Below, piece by piece: positions 7,932 through 16,431 of a stretch of 64,000 nt of DNA (its first letter is position 1; each line of letters opens with the position of its first letter). Under the pieces are notes generated by a model. The model was not told the DNA's origin. It did not search any database and saw only the letters and a list, made by a program, of their open reading frames with translations. The position numbers and the translations under genes are program-made. The DNA lies in the NCBI GenBank assembly GCA_014305025.1, contig JACRTY010000009.1, positions 1-64,000 on the forward strand. The letters run 5' to 3'. The DNA comes from Candidatus Nyctobacter psychrophilus (GTDB lineage: Bacteria; Vulcanimicrobiota; Vulcanimicrobiia; Vulcanimicrobiales; Vulcanimicrobiaceae).

Positions 7932-10193
7932 TTACTTGACGGTGACGTTGAACGAGATCGTGCCTTGCGTTCCGGGCGCCATCACGAAGGTCGGGCCGCC
8001 GACTTGCGCCACGAAGCTGGTCGAACCGACCGTTCCGCCGGTGAAGATGGTGTTGGCCATCGTATCGGTCGGTGCAGCGTTGAGGCCGTTGGTGTACGTT
8101 CCCCAGTTATTGGGCGCGACCGTCCCATTTTCGGTGATCTTGAACGTGCCGGCCGCGGTTGTTCCACCGATCACGACCGAGCCCGTGCCGAGCGACGCGC
8201 CGCTCGGAGCGATGTCGCGATAATCGATCGCGTAGGCGATCACGCCCGAAGGACAGACCGTGCCCGCCGGCGGCGCCGGTGTTGCACCCGCCGGACAGCC
8301 CGAACTCGTGATCGTCTGCGTCTTGGTCAGCACCACGTAGCCGCCCACCGTCACTTCGTTGTGCGTCGTGTTTGTGTCAGTTGCCGTCGTATTGTTGGTC
8401 GCGACCACCGTTGCATCCGACGGCGTGAAGCACTGCACCGCCGCCGGCGCAGTGTAGACGGCGACGTAGTTGTAGCTTTGGCCCGCATTGACGTTGATCG
8501 ACGCTACGGTGGCCGTCGCCGCCGCTGCGCCCGACAGGGATGTGCCCGTCGGTGCGCCCGCTGCATTGGCCGCGAATATCTGCACGGTCCAGCCGGCAGG
8601 GCCGGTCGGCGCCGTCGCCACGAGTTTATAGGTCGTGTCGATGTTGCTGTTGTTCTGAAGCGTGCCCGGAACGTTGATCGGGCCGGTGGCAGTCGCCGTT
8701 AAGCTGCCGGCCGGTGCGCCGGGGGTGGCGCTCGTGTTCGTACACGTTCCGGCCGGATAACCGATCGCGGTGAAGTCGTTCTGGTTGGTGACCGCGACGA
8801 CGCCGTTGTAACTGCCCGTCGCGCCGGGGGCGTTGAGGGGGCCGTTGAGAACCGTGCCCGTTCCGAGCGCTTGATTGGTGGTTTGGTTCGACGCGCCGCT
8901 TGGCGGTGCGACGGGGGTCGTGTTATTGATACCTTGGCCCGGCGTCGTGATGGCGGTAGCCGAGGCTGAGTCGGGGGTACCAGCCGGGATGTTCGGTCCG
9001 ATGATTTGCTCGGGTGACTGACCGCCGCCGATTACGCTGTCCGCGAGGTTCTTCACCGAGCCCGCGTTGCCCGAGCCGTTGCCGGTCGGTTGCGCGATCG
9101 TGAAGCCGATCGTCACCTGCGGCGCCGGCACGTTTCCGGCCGTCGAGCCCGGATTCGCATTGAGTTCAGAACCACCGGCGCCTCCGGAAAGGAAGACTCC
9201 GATGTAGGCAGCGTTCGCGCCGGGCGTTCCGCCGGGCGCCAAGGTCCAGCCGCTGGTCCCGGTCGTGTCGGTCGTGTAATACACTTGCGCCGCGCCCGCG
9301 ACGTAGCCGTTGGCGGCGTTGGTCGTAACGGTTACCGCGCCGCTGATCGCAAGCGGCGTGCCCGCCGGGAACTGCGGAATCTTGTCGCTGATCAGGATGC
9401 CCGGCACGGCCGTGCCGAGCAAAGCCTTGACGGACAGCAAGTCGTGCGCCGGCAGATTGCCGCCGTTGTTGGCGGCGATCGTATAGGTGATCGCGCCCGT
9501 CGTCGGGCTCTGCGTCGAGGTCTTTTGCAAGTCGAGTCGCGCGTCCGCAACGATGTTGTCGGTCACGGTGCCCGTGACCGGTGCCGACGTGACCGCTTGC
9601 AGCGCGCCCGCGGCCGGTTGGGTCGCGCTCGCCGTCAGGGTCGTCGTGACGGTTCCCGGCGTCGTCGCACCGGCTGGTACGCTGTACGAAACGGCGATCG
9701 TTATCGTGCCGCCCACCGGCGTCGGCGGAGCGGCGGCCAGTGCGGCGTTGAGCGCCGAAATGCCCGCCGCCGTGTTGGGATAGGTGACGCCGTTGAAGTT
9801 GAAGTTCGTGATCGTCGCGCCCGAACCGCCCGTGATCGTTGCCGGGGTCGCTGGGACCGAAAAATTGGCCGCGCCGTTACCGGTATTCGTTAAGGTGTAA
9901 AGGTCCGAGGCCGTGCCGCCCGGCGCCACGTTATGGGGGGCGGGGGGCGTGACCGTGAGAGACGGTGCGTTTTGCACCGTCGTCGTGACGGTGTTGGAGT
10001 TGGTGTTATAGGTGTTGCCGCTGGCGTCTTGATAGGTCGCCGTGGCTTGATTTTGGATCTGGGTGCCGGCCGTCGTGCCGGCCGCCTGCGCGGCCTGCCC
10101 GTGGAGCAGCGCACCGCCGACGGTAACGAGCGCGCAAAACGCGAAGCGCCCGAGCTCGCTTTTGAGGTCTTTAAGTTGCATCACGACGCTCAC
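7932..10193 (-). CDS. Secreted DUF11-type repeat protein (753 aa)
   Basis: GTG at 10193 overlaps the upstream stop as GTGA; an ATG at 10181 is an alternative. The signal peptide covers about residues 10-38 (FCALVTVGGALLHGQAAQAA). The rest is almost entirely low-complexity Thr/Gly/Ala/Asn beta-rich sequence with several Ig-like repeats, including NTNSNTVTTTVQNAPSLTV and YTLTNTGNGAANFSV. Near the C-terminus a DUF11-like unit (VVLTKTQTITSSGCPAGATP) is followed by a Gly-rich end. No enzyme motif is present. The strong overlap with both neighbours suggests coupled translation and a fixed subunit ratio in a surface assembly (inference). Confidence 0.78.
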   Translation of the reverse strand: MSVVMQLKDLKSELGRFAFCALVTVGGALLHGQAAQAAGTTAGTQIQNQATATYQDASGNTYNTNSNTVTTTVQNAPSLTVTPPAPHNVAPGGTASDLYTLTNTGNGAANFSVPATPATITGGSGATITNFNFNGVTYPNTAAGISALNAALAAAPPTPVGGTITIAVSYSVPAGATTPGTVTTTLTASATQPAAGALQAVTSAPVTGTVTDNIVADARLDLQKTSTQSPTTGAITYTIAANNGGNLPAHDLLSVKALLGTAVPGILISDKIPQFPAGTPLAISGAVTVTTNAANGYVAGAAQVYYTTDTTGTSGWTLAPGGTPGANAAYIGVFLSGGAGGSELNANPGSTAGNVPAPQVTIGFTIAQPTGNGSGNAGSVKNLADSVIGGGQSPEQIIGPNIPAGTPDSASATAITTPGQGINNTTPVAPPSGASNQTTNQALGTGTVLNGPLNAPGATGSYNGVVAVTNQNDFTAIGYPAGTCTNTSATPGAPAGSLTATATGPINVPGTLQNNSNIDTTYKLVATAPTGPAGWTVQIFAANAAGAPTGTSLSGAAAATATVASINVNAGQSYNYVAVYTAPAAVQCFTPSDATVVATNNTTATDTNTTHNEVTVGGYVVLTKTQTITSSGCPAGATPAPPAGTVCPSGVIAYAIDYRDIAPSGASLGTGSVVIGGTTAAGTFKITENGTVAPNNWGTYTNGLNAAPTDTMANTIFTGGTVGSTSFVAQVGGPTFVMAPGTQGTISFNVTVK

Positions 10194-10678
10194 TTGATCT
10201 TCACGTCGTAATGGTACGTTTCTGAAGTTTTAGGCGCGAGCGCTTTCGCCGAGACCCAACGCACTTGCGTGTAACTCGCCGGGCTCGCCGCTTTTTCCAC
10301 CGTGCCGTTCGCTGTTTGCACGCGAACGAGCGGCTTCTCGGACCAACTCTTGCCGTTGTCCGTCGAGAACTCGACGCGCGTCCCGGGCGCGCTCGAGGCG
10401 CTACCCCCCTTGTACAGCGTACCGGCGGGAATACGACCGACCGGAATGAGCTTTTCCGCCGGATCGGCGCCGGCGTTGGCAACCCGAATGTCGTACCGCA
10501 CGAGTTCGCCCGGGCGCAGCGCCGCACGCTCCACCGGCGTCAACGTTTCCGCACCGCGCGCGTCGTGACCGACGAGGTTGCCATGGAGGGCGAGCGACAC
10601 GAGCGGCCGCGCATCCGCGACGGCGCCGAACATGGAAAAAACGGTCGCGCAAGCAAAAGCGATCGTACGACGTTGCAA
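10190..10678 (-). CDS. Small secreted DUF11-like protein, first gene of the surface operon (162 aa)
   Basis: The TTG start at 10678 is favoured over longer starts because a perfect GGAGG lies 7 bases upstream (10686-10690) and the resulting protein begins with a short basic stretch and a hydrophobic signal (IAFACATVFSMFGAVADA). The mature part is one Ig-like module: LRPGELVRYDIRVANAGADP is typical of DUF11 or Big-fold domains, and DNGKSWSEKPLVRVQ and SYTQVRWVS follow. It ends with the GTGA overlap to the next gene. As the first and smallest subunit it may be a periplasmic or tip component; this is inference. Confidence 0.75.
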   Translation of the reverse strand: MQRRTIAFACATVFSMFGAVADARPLVSLALHGNLVGHDARGAETLTPVERAALRPGELVRYDIRVANAGADPAEKLIPVGRIPAGTLYKGGSASSAPGTRVEFSTDNGKSWSEKPLVRVQTANGTVEKAASPASYTQVRWVSAKALAPKTSETYHYDVKIK

Positions 10679-10969
10679 GGAAGAACCTCCGGGCACGATG
10701 GGTGGATCACCGCGAATCGAGCGGCGCGCTGAGGCAGCGAGCCACGTCACAGTCTGGACTAACGTCGGGCACTACAGCGCTAAACTTTAGGAGCTCGAGC
10801 GTCGTTTTGCAAAACGGCGCTGCGCGGCGCCCGGACTTGCGCCCGGAACACGTGTGATCTAGCGCATCAACGCATCAACGCAGCCGCTCGATACCCCGTA
10901 GACAGTGCGCGAGATGCGGGGCCCGCCGAGGGCCCAGCGGTTGCGAGCCGCATTGCGCGACGCCGGAGG
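10679..10969. other. Intergenic region upstream of the DUF11 operon
   Basis: No gene is supported in these 291 bases. It holds the leader of the DUF11 operon, a perfect palindrome CGTTTTGCAAAACG at 10802-10815, and a GC-rich hairpin described separately. I found no convincing -35/-10 pair. Confidence 0.5.
10811..10831 (-). terminator. Possible terminator after the PHB-depolymerase-type gene
   Basis: On the minus strand GGCGC (10827-10831) and GCGCC (10816-10820) can pair around a six-base loop, followed by GTTTT. The stem is short and the T run is only four, so this is tentative. It lies about 140 bases past the esterase stop. Confidence 0.35.
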
Positions 10970-12052
10970 CTACGGCGCGAGCAGGAAGTCGAGCATCGCT
11001 TCGCTCGTATTTGGGCCTGCCGGATAGGTGTACGATCCGCGCGGGCTGCCGCCGCTCCAGGCGTGACCCATGTCACGCACCGTCCATGCTTCGATGCGAA
11101 CGCCGCCGGCATCGCGCCAACGGGCGACTTCGGCAGCCGTGCCATATGCAGACGTTTCAACGTGCGCCGCATCGAGTCCGAGCAGGGCGGCGAATTGCCG
11201 GACGAGTTCCGTCGCGTTGCTCGGTGAAACCGTGGAGTCGCTCGTTCCCGTCCAAACCATGACCCGCATTCGCCCGAAGTCTTCGCGGGCCGTTTGCGGA
11301 CCGTCGACGCCGGTCGCAGTTCGCGTCCGGGGAAATGTCTGGTTCTCGGGGGCTTTTGCGCCGTCATGCGCACGTGCAACGGTGCCGAGCGGATGCGAAG
11401 ATCTCGCGGCAAGCTGGGCGACGAGCGGGTGCAAGGCGGGCGTCGGAACACCCGTGTTGCGCGCGAAGTCACGCGCCGGCGGCGCGGTGGCCTGCGCGCC
11501 CTTGGCCGGATGCGTGGTGTGCCTTCCTGCCATCGCCGCAAAGGCGCTGGCCACGTCGTGGCTCGCGTGCAGGGCTACGCCGGCCACGATGCCGACGCCG
11601 GCAAAAACATCGGGTGCTTGTTCGGCGAGAATGGCCGCCATGGCTCCGCCGGCGGAAAGGCCGGTCACGACGACGCGGCTGCGATCGATCGTCTGCTGTT
11701 GCGCGAGGTGTTCGATGAGCCGCAGGATGGCGGCGGGCTCCCCAAGCCGGCGCGTCTGATGTTCGGGCAGAAACCAGTTCCAGCAACCCGAGGTGTTCGC
11801 CGCTTTGGTCTGCGCAGGATAGACCACGATGGCCCCGTGCCGGTCGGCCGCGTCGTTCAAGCGGGTCCCGGCGGCAAAGTCCGCCGTGGTTTGTCCGCAG
11901 CCGTGGAGCGCGACGACGAGCGGCGCCGGTCCCAGCAACCGTTTTGGAATGAAGAGGTCGTGCGGCATGACGCCATCGGGCCGCCGCTGCATTGCGTCAG
12001 CAAAGGCCTTAGCGGCCGGCCGCGGTGCTGCCACTGAACGGAGGAATTTCAA
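10970..12052 (-). CDS. PHB-depolymerase-family esterase (360 aa)
   Basis: Alpha/beta-hydrolase of the extracellular PHB depolymerase / LpqC-type esterase family. The oxyanion region LVVALHGCGQ (residues ~42-51), the lipase box GLSAGG with the nucleophile serine (~135-140), the acid in GTSDSTVSP (~275) and the histidine in DMGHAWSGG (~330) are all present in order. These enzymes hydrolyse poly-3-hydroxybutyrate oligomers or feruloyl/acetyl esters. The N-terminus begins with TTG and lacks an obvious signal peptide, so the start may be misplaced or the enzyme cytoplasmic. The small Ala/Pro-rich gene just upstream could be a granule-associated partner. Confidence 0.85.
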   Translation of the reverse strand: MKFLRSVAAPRPAAKAFADAMQRRPDGVMPHDLFIPKRLLGPAPLVVALHGCGQTTADFAAGTRLNDAADRHGAIVVYPAQTKAANTSGCWNWFLPEHQTRRLGEPAAILRLIEHLAQQQTIDRSRVVVTGLSAGGAMAAILAEQAPDVFAGVGIVAGVALHASHDVASAFAAMAGRHTTHPAKGAQATAPPARDFARNTGVPTPALHPLVAQLAARSSHPLGTVARAHDGAKAPENQTFPRTRTATGVDGPQTAREDFGRMRVMVWTGTSDSTVSPSNATELVRQFAALLGLDAAHVETSAYGTAAEVARWRDAGGVRIEAWTVRDMGHAWSGGSPRGSYTYPAGPNTSEAMLDFLLAP

Positions 12053-12089
12053 AAGCCCGCCGGTTCCGTCGGTCGCCTACGACTGCGGG

Positions 12090-12503
12090 TTAGCGCGAGG
12101 CGCGAACGCGGCGCTTCGCAACGCCGGCGCGCGGAATCGCCGCCGCCTTTTTATGCGGGGCTTTCCGCGGAACGGCCGCCGCAGGTGCCGTCTGGGGCGA
12201 TGGCGCGTTGGGCGCTTCGGCAGCATCGATGGGTGCGGCATCACGTGATGGAGGTGCGGCGGCGGCGCGTGACCGCGGAGCTGCGCCGGGCGTTTCGCGT
12301 CGCGCATCCGCCGTCGCGCCGTCGGCCGGCTGGGCGATGCCGGCCGCTAGCGGCCCAGTCTGCCACATGAGCGCGGTCAGCAGCCGCGCGTACTCGAACA
12401 TCACGTGATTGGCCGCCATGCAGGCGTCGACGTACAGCGTCACCATCGCCGAGCCGGCCGCCGCGTTGCCCCGCGTTGCGGAGTCGAAGTTCTTCACCAG
12501 CAT
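12090..12503 (-). CDS. Small Ala/Pro/Lys-rich protein, possibly phasin-like (137 aa)
   Basis: The ATG at 12503 is preceded by AGGAC, and a second copy of AGGACATGCTG lies just upstream. The first copy's ATG opens only a six-codon frame, so the second is taken as the start. Residues 1-50 are a compact amphipathic helix-like segment (SAMVTLYVDACMAANHVMFE, then LLTALMW). The remainder is a low-complexity Ala/Pro/Lys/Arg tail like those of PHA granule or DNA-binding proteins. It lies 37 bases upstream of the PHB-depolymerase-type gene, which suggests a role at polyhydroxyalkanoate granules. I do not recognise a family; the function is inferred only from composition and context. Confidence 0.5.
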   Translation of the reverse strand: MLVKNFDSATRGNAAAGSAMVTLYVDACMAANHVMFEYARLLTALMWQTGPLAAGIAQPADGATADARRETPGAAPRSRAAAAPPSRDAAPIDAAEAPNAPSPQTAPAAAVPRKAPHKKAAAIPRAGVAKRRVRASR

Positions 12504-12633
12504 GTCCTCAGCATGTCCTCCCGAGCGTTCCCCCGCCGGCGCATACGCCCGACTCACGCCAGCTTCGACGATTCCCACCTAGATAGCAACTGCTTATATC
12601 GCTATCACGGCCTTTCTATCGCCGCGAACGGCC

Positions 12634-14232
12634 CTACTCGCCGCCCGGCTTACCGTTTCCGCTCGGTGCCGTCTTTTTGGAGATCGTCTTGCCTTGCGTG
12701 AACAGGAGCAGATAGTCGTAGCCGCCGGCTTTCGAGTCCGTGCCCGACATGTTGAAGCCGCCGAAAGGATGTCCGCCGACGAGCGCTCCCGTGCACTTCC
12801 GGTTGAAATAGAGGTTGCCGACGTTGAATTCGTCGCGGGCCCGCTCGAGCTTCGCCTCGTCGCGCGAGTAGACCGATCCCGTTAAGCCGAATTCGGTGTT
12901 GTTCGCGATCGCGAGCGCGTCGTCGTAGTCGCGGGCGCGGATGAGCGCGAGCACCGGCCCGAATATCTCTTGCTGCGAGATGGTCGCGTCGGGCGCGACA
13001 TCACCGATGACCGTCGGTTCCACGACGTAGCCTTCCCCCGGCGCGCGCTTCCCGCCCGACAGCAGCGTACCACCTTCGCCGACACCCTTGTCGACGTAGT
13101 CGAGAATCGAGCGCATCGCGCTCTCGTTGATGACGGGTCCAAAGTTGACGCCGTGCTGCGCGACGTCGCCGATCCGCAGCTTCGGCACGCGTTCGACGAC
13201 CTTCGCGGCGAGCGCATCGTATACGCTCGCGTCGACGATCGCGCGCGAACACGCCGAGCACTTTTGGCCTTGAAAGCCGAAAGCGGATGACACGATCCCG
13301 TCGGCGGCGGCGTCAAGATCGGCGTCGGCTGCGACGACGATCGAGTCCTTGCCGCCCATCTCCGCGATCACGCGTTTGATCCAACGCTGACCCGGTTGCG
13401 GCTTAGCGGCCAACTCGTTGATGTGCAGGCCCACTTCCTTCGAACCCGTGAAGGCAACGAAACGCGTCTTGGGATGCGCGACGATCGGATCACCGATTTC
13501 GCGGCCCGAGCCCGGCACGAAGTTGACCACGCCCGGGGGAAGCCCCACTTCATGCAGCAGATCGACGAACGCGGCGGCGATGACGGGCGAGTCGCTTGAA
13601 GGTTTGAGCACGACGGTGTTACCGGCAACGATGGCCGCCGTCGTCATGCCCGCCATGATGGCAAACGCGAAATTCCACGGCGGGATCACGACGCCGACAC
13701 CGAGCGGGACGTACTCCAAGCGGTTTTCCTCACCGGGTACCGGCGTCAGCGGCGGCGGTTGCGCGTACCGTATCGCTTCACGACCGTAGAACTCCAAGAA
13801 GTCGATCGCTTCGGCGGTGTCGGCGTCGGCCTCGACCCAACTTTTGCCGACCTCGAGTACGAGCAGTGCGTTGAAGTCGTCGCGGCGGCGCCGCACCAGT
13901 TCGGCGGCCGTGAAAAGAAGGTCGGCACGTTTCGCGGGCGCGACGCGCTTCCAATCCTCGAAGGCGCGCGCGGCCGTTTCGATTGCTTCCGCGGCTTGGG
14001 CCAGACTGGCCGAGCCCACGCGCCCGACGATCTCGTCGGGCCGGTACGGATTGCGCGAAACGATCGTCGCCTCGCTCTGGACCCGTTTGCCCCCGATGAT
14101 CACGGGATGCATGACGGGCCCGACGGCGCGGCGCCGCGCGATGGCCGCCTCGAGCGACGCGGCCTCCGCGGCATCGGCGAACGTGCGGATGGACTCGTTC
14201 TTGAAGGGGGAAATACGCTCTGCGGTATGCAC
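12634..14232 (-). CDS. pruA: L-glutamate gamma-semialdehyde dehydrogenase (532 aa)
   Basis: NAD-dependent oxidation of glutamate semialdehyde/P5C to glutamate, the second step of proline catabolism. The sequence carries aldehyde dehydrogenase landmarks in order: PPWNFAFAIM, VLKPSSDSPV, FTGSKEVG, the glutamate in IAEMGGKDS, the catalytic cysteine in GQKCSACSR, EIFGPVL and the C-terminal HPFGGFNMSGTDSKAG typical of the RocA/PruA branch. The GTG at 14232 is chosen because homologues begin shortly before SPFKNES and a GGAAGAG lies upstream. The frame stays open for 81 further codons, but those run through the promoter of the divergent gene. It stands alone, without the proline dehydrogenase domain fused in some phyla. 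Confidence 0.93.
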   Translation of the reverse strand: MHTAERISPFKNESIRTFADAAEAASLEAAIARRRAVGPVMHPVIIGGKRVQSEATIVSRNPYRPDEIVGRVGSASLAQAAEAIETAARAFEDWKRVAPAKRADLLFTAAELVRRRRDDFNALLVLEVGKSWVEADADTAEAIDFLEFYGREAIRYAQPPPLTPVPGEENRLEYVPLGVGVVIPPWNFAFAIMAGMTTAAIVAGNTVVLKPSSDSPVIAAAFVDLLHEVGLPPGVVNFVPGSGREIGDPIVAHPKTRFVAFTGSKEVGLHINELAAKPQPGQRWIKRVIAEMGGKDSIVVAADADLDAAADGIVSSAFGFQGQKCSACSRAIVDASVYDALAAKVVERVPKLRIGDVAQHGVNFGPVINESAMRSILDYVDKGVGEGGTLLSGGKRAPGEGYVVEPTVIGDVAPDATISQQEIFGPVLALIRARDYDDALAIANNTEFGLTGSVYSRDEAKLERARDEFNVGNLYFNRKCTGALVGGHPFGGFNMSGTDSKAGGYDYLLLFTQGKTISKKTAPSGNGKPGGE

Positions 14233-14314
14233 GGCTCGCTCTTCCCCTGGACCGCGCCGTTTTACTGCGGACCGGCTGACGACGCGGGCACGGCAATGCG
14301 TGCATGCCCTCTCC

Positions 14315-14370
14315 GGAAAGGGTCCTTGCAAGCAAAGACCCTTTCCGCAAAAGGTCCTTGCAAGCAAGGA
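14315..14370. promoter_or_regulatory. Hairpin and paired CTTGCAAG sites between pruA and lhgO
   Basis: A perfect 10-base inverted repeat (GGAAAGGGTC at 14315-14324, GACCCTTTCC at 14337-14346) lies in the divergent intergenic region. Overlapping it, the 15-base unit GGTCCTTGCAAGCAA occurs twice, at 14321 and 14353, exactly 32 bases apart (about three helical turns). Each unit is centred on the palindrome CTTGCAAG. The arrangement suits a dimeric regulator acting on both promoters, or a hairpin in the lhgO leader. Confidence 0.55.
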
Positions 14371-14393
14371 GCTTTTCGAGCAGAATCGTTCCG

Positions 14394-15617
14394 ATGATTT
14401 ACGATATTGCAGTCGTCGGTGGCGGCATCGTCGGGCTGGCCACGACCCGTGAGCTGAAGCTCCGCTTCCCGGCACTGCGCGTTGCGGGCGTCGAAAAAGA
14501 AGACGCTTTCAATCAACACCAAACGGGCCGCAACAGCGGCGTCATCCACTCGGGCATCTACTACAAGCCCGGGTCGTTCAAAGCGAAACTCTGCGTTGAG
14601 GGGCGTAAGCTCGCCTGGGCGTACTGCGACCAAAAAGGCATCGACTACAAACAGGTCGGGAAGCTGATCGTCGCCACCGACGAAAGCGAACTTGGGCGCT
14701 TGCATGATCTCTGGGAACGCGGTCAACAAAACGGCGTCGAAGGACTCGAGATGCTCGACGCCGCGGGAATTGCGCAGCGCGAGCCGCACTGCCGGGGCAT
14801 CAAAGCGATCTTTTCGCCGGTGACCGGGATCGTCGATTGGGGGCTCGTGTCGCGCACCTACGCCGACGACGCGAAAGCCGCGGGAGCCGACTTCTACCTC
14901 GGCTACGAAGTCACCGACATCAAGCGGCGGGGCGGCGTGACGGTTCTCGAAACGCCGCGCGGTGAGATTCAAGCGACGTACGTGATCACGTGCGGCGGAC
15001 TCTATTCGGACAAACTGGCGAAGATGACCGGCGGCGCGCGCGATCCGAAGATCGTACCGTTTCGCGGCGACTATTTAATCCTGCGACCGGAGAAGTCGTA
15101 CCTCGTCAAAGGGAACATTTATCCCGTCCCCGACCCGGAGTTTCCGTTCCTTGGCGTTCACTTCACGCCGCGCATGAACGGCGAGATTTGGCTCGGTCCC
15201 AACGCCGTGCTGGCGTTCGCCCGCGAAGGCTACTCGTTCTTCGACATCAATCCGCCCGAATTGTGGGACGCGCTGACCTATCCCGGGTTCTTCAAATTGG
15301 CCACGAAGTATTGGCAGATCGGTTTCGGCGAGATGTATCGCGATCTCGTCCGCAGCGCCTACGTCAAGGCGTTGCAGCGCTACATTCCGGAGTTACAGCC
15401 CGAGGATTGTCTCGCCGGACCGGCCGGCGTGCGCGCCCAAGCGATGGCCGCCGACGGTTCGCTGGTCGACGATTTTGTCTTCGAGGGCTCAGAAGGCGTC
15501 GTGCACGTGCGCAACGCACCGTCTCCCGCCGCGACCTCGTCGCTCGCCATCGGGAAGTACATCGTCGCGGATGCCGAAAAGCGGTTCGACCTCGGACGCG
15601 CGACCGTCAGCGCATGA
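14394..15617 (+). CDS. lhgO: L-2-hydroxyglutarate oxidase (407 aa)
   Basis: FAD-dependent DAO-fold oxidase that converts L-2-hydroxyglutarate to 2-oxoglutarate. The N-terminal dinucleotide-binding motif VVGGGIVGLATTREL (residues 6-20) is followed by the family block HQTGRNSGVIHSGIYY (41-56) and, near the C-terminus, the FAD-contacting region HVRNAPSPAATSSLAIG. Length fits the LhgO/YgaF family. The ATG at 14394 starts exactly at the conserved N-terminus; no clear Shine-Dalgarno lies at the usual distance. It diverges from pruA and both feed 2-oxoglutarate/glutamate metabolism, so shared control through the region between them is plausible. Confidence 0.9.
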   Translation: MIYDIAVVGGGIVGLATTRELKLRFPALRVAGVEKEDAFNQHQTGRNSGVIHSGIYYKPGSFKAKLCVEGRKLAWAYCDQKGIDYKQVGKLIVATDESELGRLHDLWERGQQNGVEGLEMLDAAGIAQREPHCRGIKAIFSPVTGIVDWGLVSRTYADDAKAAGADFYLGYEVTDIKRRGGVTVLETPRGEIQATYVITCGGLYSDKLAKMTGGARDPKIVPFRGDYLILRPEKSYLVKGNIYPVPDPEFPFLGVHFTPRMNGEIWLGPNAVLAFAREGYSFFDINPPELWDALTYPGFFKLATKYWQIGFGEMYRDLVRSAYVKALQRYIPELQPEDCLAGPAGVRAQAMAADGSLVDDFVFEGSEGVVHVRNAPSPAATSSLAIGKYIVADAEKRFDLGRATVSA

Positions 15618-15632
15618 GTAATCTCGAGGCCG

Positions 15633-16355
15633 TTAATGGACGCTTGTTCCCCATATCTTGGGACAGAGCAGGACGTCGGTCTTTTCGGTCGTCAGGGCGT
15701 CGAGGTTATCTTCGGTGACTGGAAATTCGACGGTGGTCGGCCATCCCGACCGCTGCGCGGGGAACTGGACCGGCACGCGCACGTAGTGATACAGACCCGT
15801 CGGCGTTCGCAGACGCAAGGCGACGACCACGCTGCCCCGAGCTTCGAGCGACGGATCGGAGTACAGTGACACGTAGTACGCGTCCGGGTCGTTTTCGACG
15901 CTGATGTGCGGCGTCAGCGGCGTGCCTACCGCTCCGTTGCACGTCACGCTTTTGTCGAGCAAGACGTACGTCGGCCTGGCATAGAAAAACGAGCCCGGCG
16001 CAGCACCGTCGAACATCGTGTTCGGCGTGGGTTGTGGCGCGGTACCGTCGTGCAACGTCTCGCTGATCGAGCGGCTGTGATCGGCCATGATCTCGACGTA
16101 GTCGGTATCGGTGCAGTTGTACTTCGGCACATCGAGGCGTAACTTGTAAAGGCCGCGCGGCAAGTCGAATTCGGCCGTCGTTTCCGGATCGTCGCCGCGT
16201 TGAAAATGAAACGTCTTATCGATCACGGTGTCGGGAGTTTGGGCGCGCGCCGGATACGTTGCCTTGACGTGCATGGCGACCATCGTCTGGGGCGATAAGC
16301 GGCTGACGGCACCACACAACCCGACATGGAGCAAAACGTGCGAGAGGCCCAGCAT
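15633..16355 (-). CDS. Hypothetical secreted protein (240 aa)
   Basis: I do not recognise the family. The first ~24 residues are hydrophobic (MLGLSHVLLHVGLCGAV) and could be a signal or anchor, though the start lacks a positive N-region and a good ribosome site. The rest is beta-rich with HFQRGDDPETTAEFDLPRGL and YKLRLDVPKYNC, a pattern seen in periplasmic Ig- or carboxypeptidase-regulatory-like folds, and ends DVLLCPKIWGTSVH. Two or three cysteines may form a disulfide. It is convergent with lhgO (15 bases between stops) and divergent from the sulfurtransferase gene. Confidence 0.6.
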   Translation of the reverse strand: MLGLSHVLLHVGLCGAVSRLSPQTMVAMHVKATYPARAQTPDTVIDKTFHFQRGDDPETTAEFDLPRGLYKLRLDVPKYNCTDTDYVEIMADHSRSISETLHDGTAPQPTPNTMFDGAAPGSFFYARPTYVLLDKSVTCNGAVGTPLTPHISVENDPDAYYVSLYSDPSLEARGSVVVALRLRTPTGLYHYVRVPVQFPAQRSGWPTTVEFPVTEDNLDALTTEKTDVLLCPKIWGTSVH

Positions 16356-16431
16356 GGTCCAGCGTGATTCGCGTCATGCCGAGAGGGTCCATTTCGGCAA
16401 GGTTAGCGCGGTGATGGCCGAAGGGCGTTGC

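Noticed and set aside
14233-14475. Longer pruA start at 14475
   Set aside because: The extra 81 codons run through the hairpin and divergent promoter region, have no family similarity and overlap the lhgO 5' end; a GTG at 14232 matches homologues.
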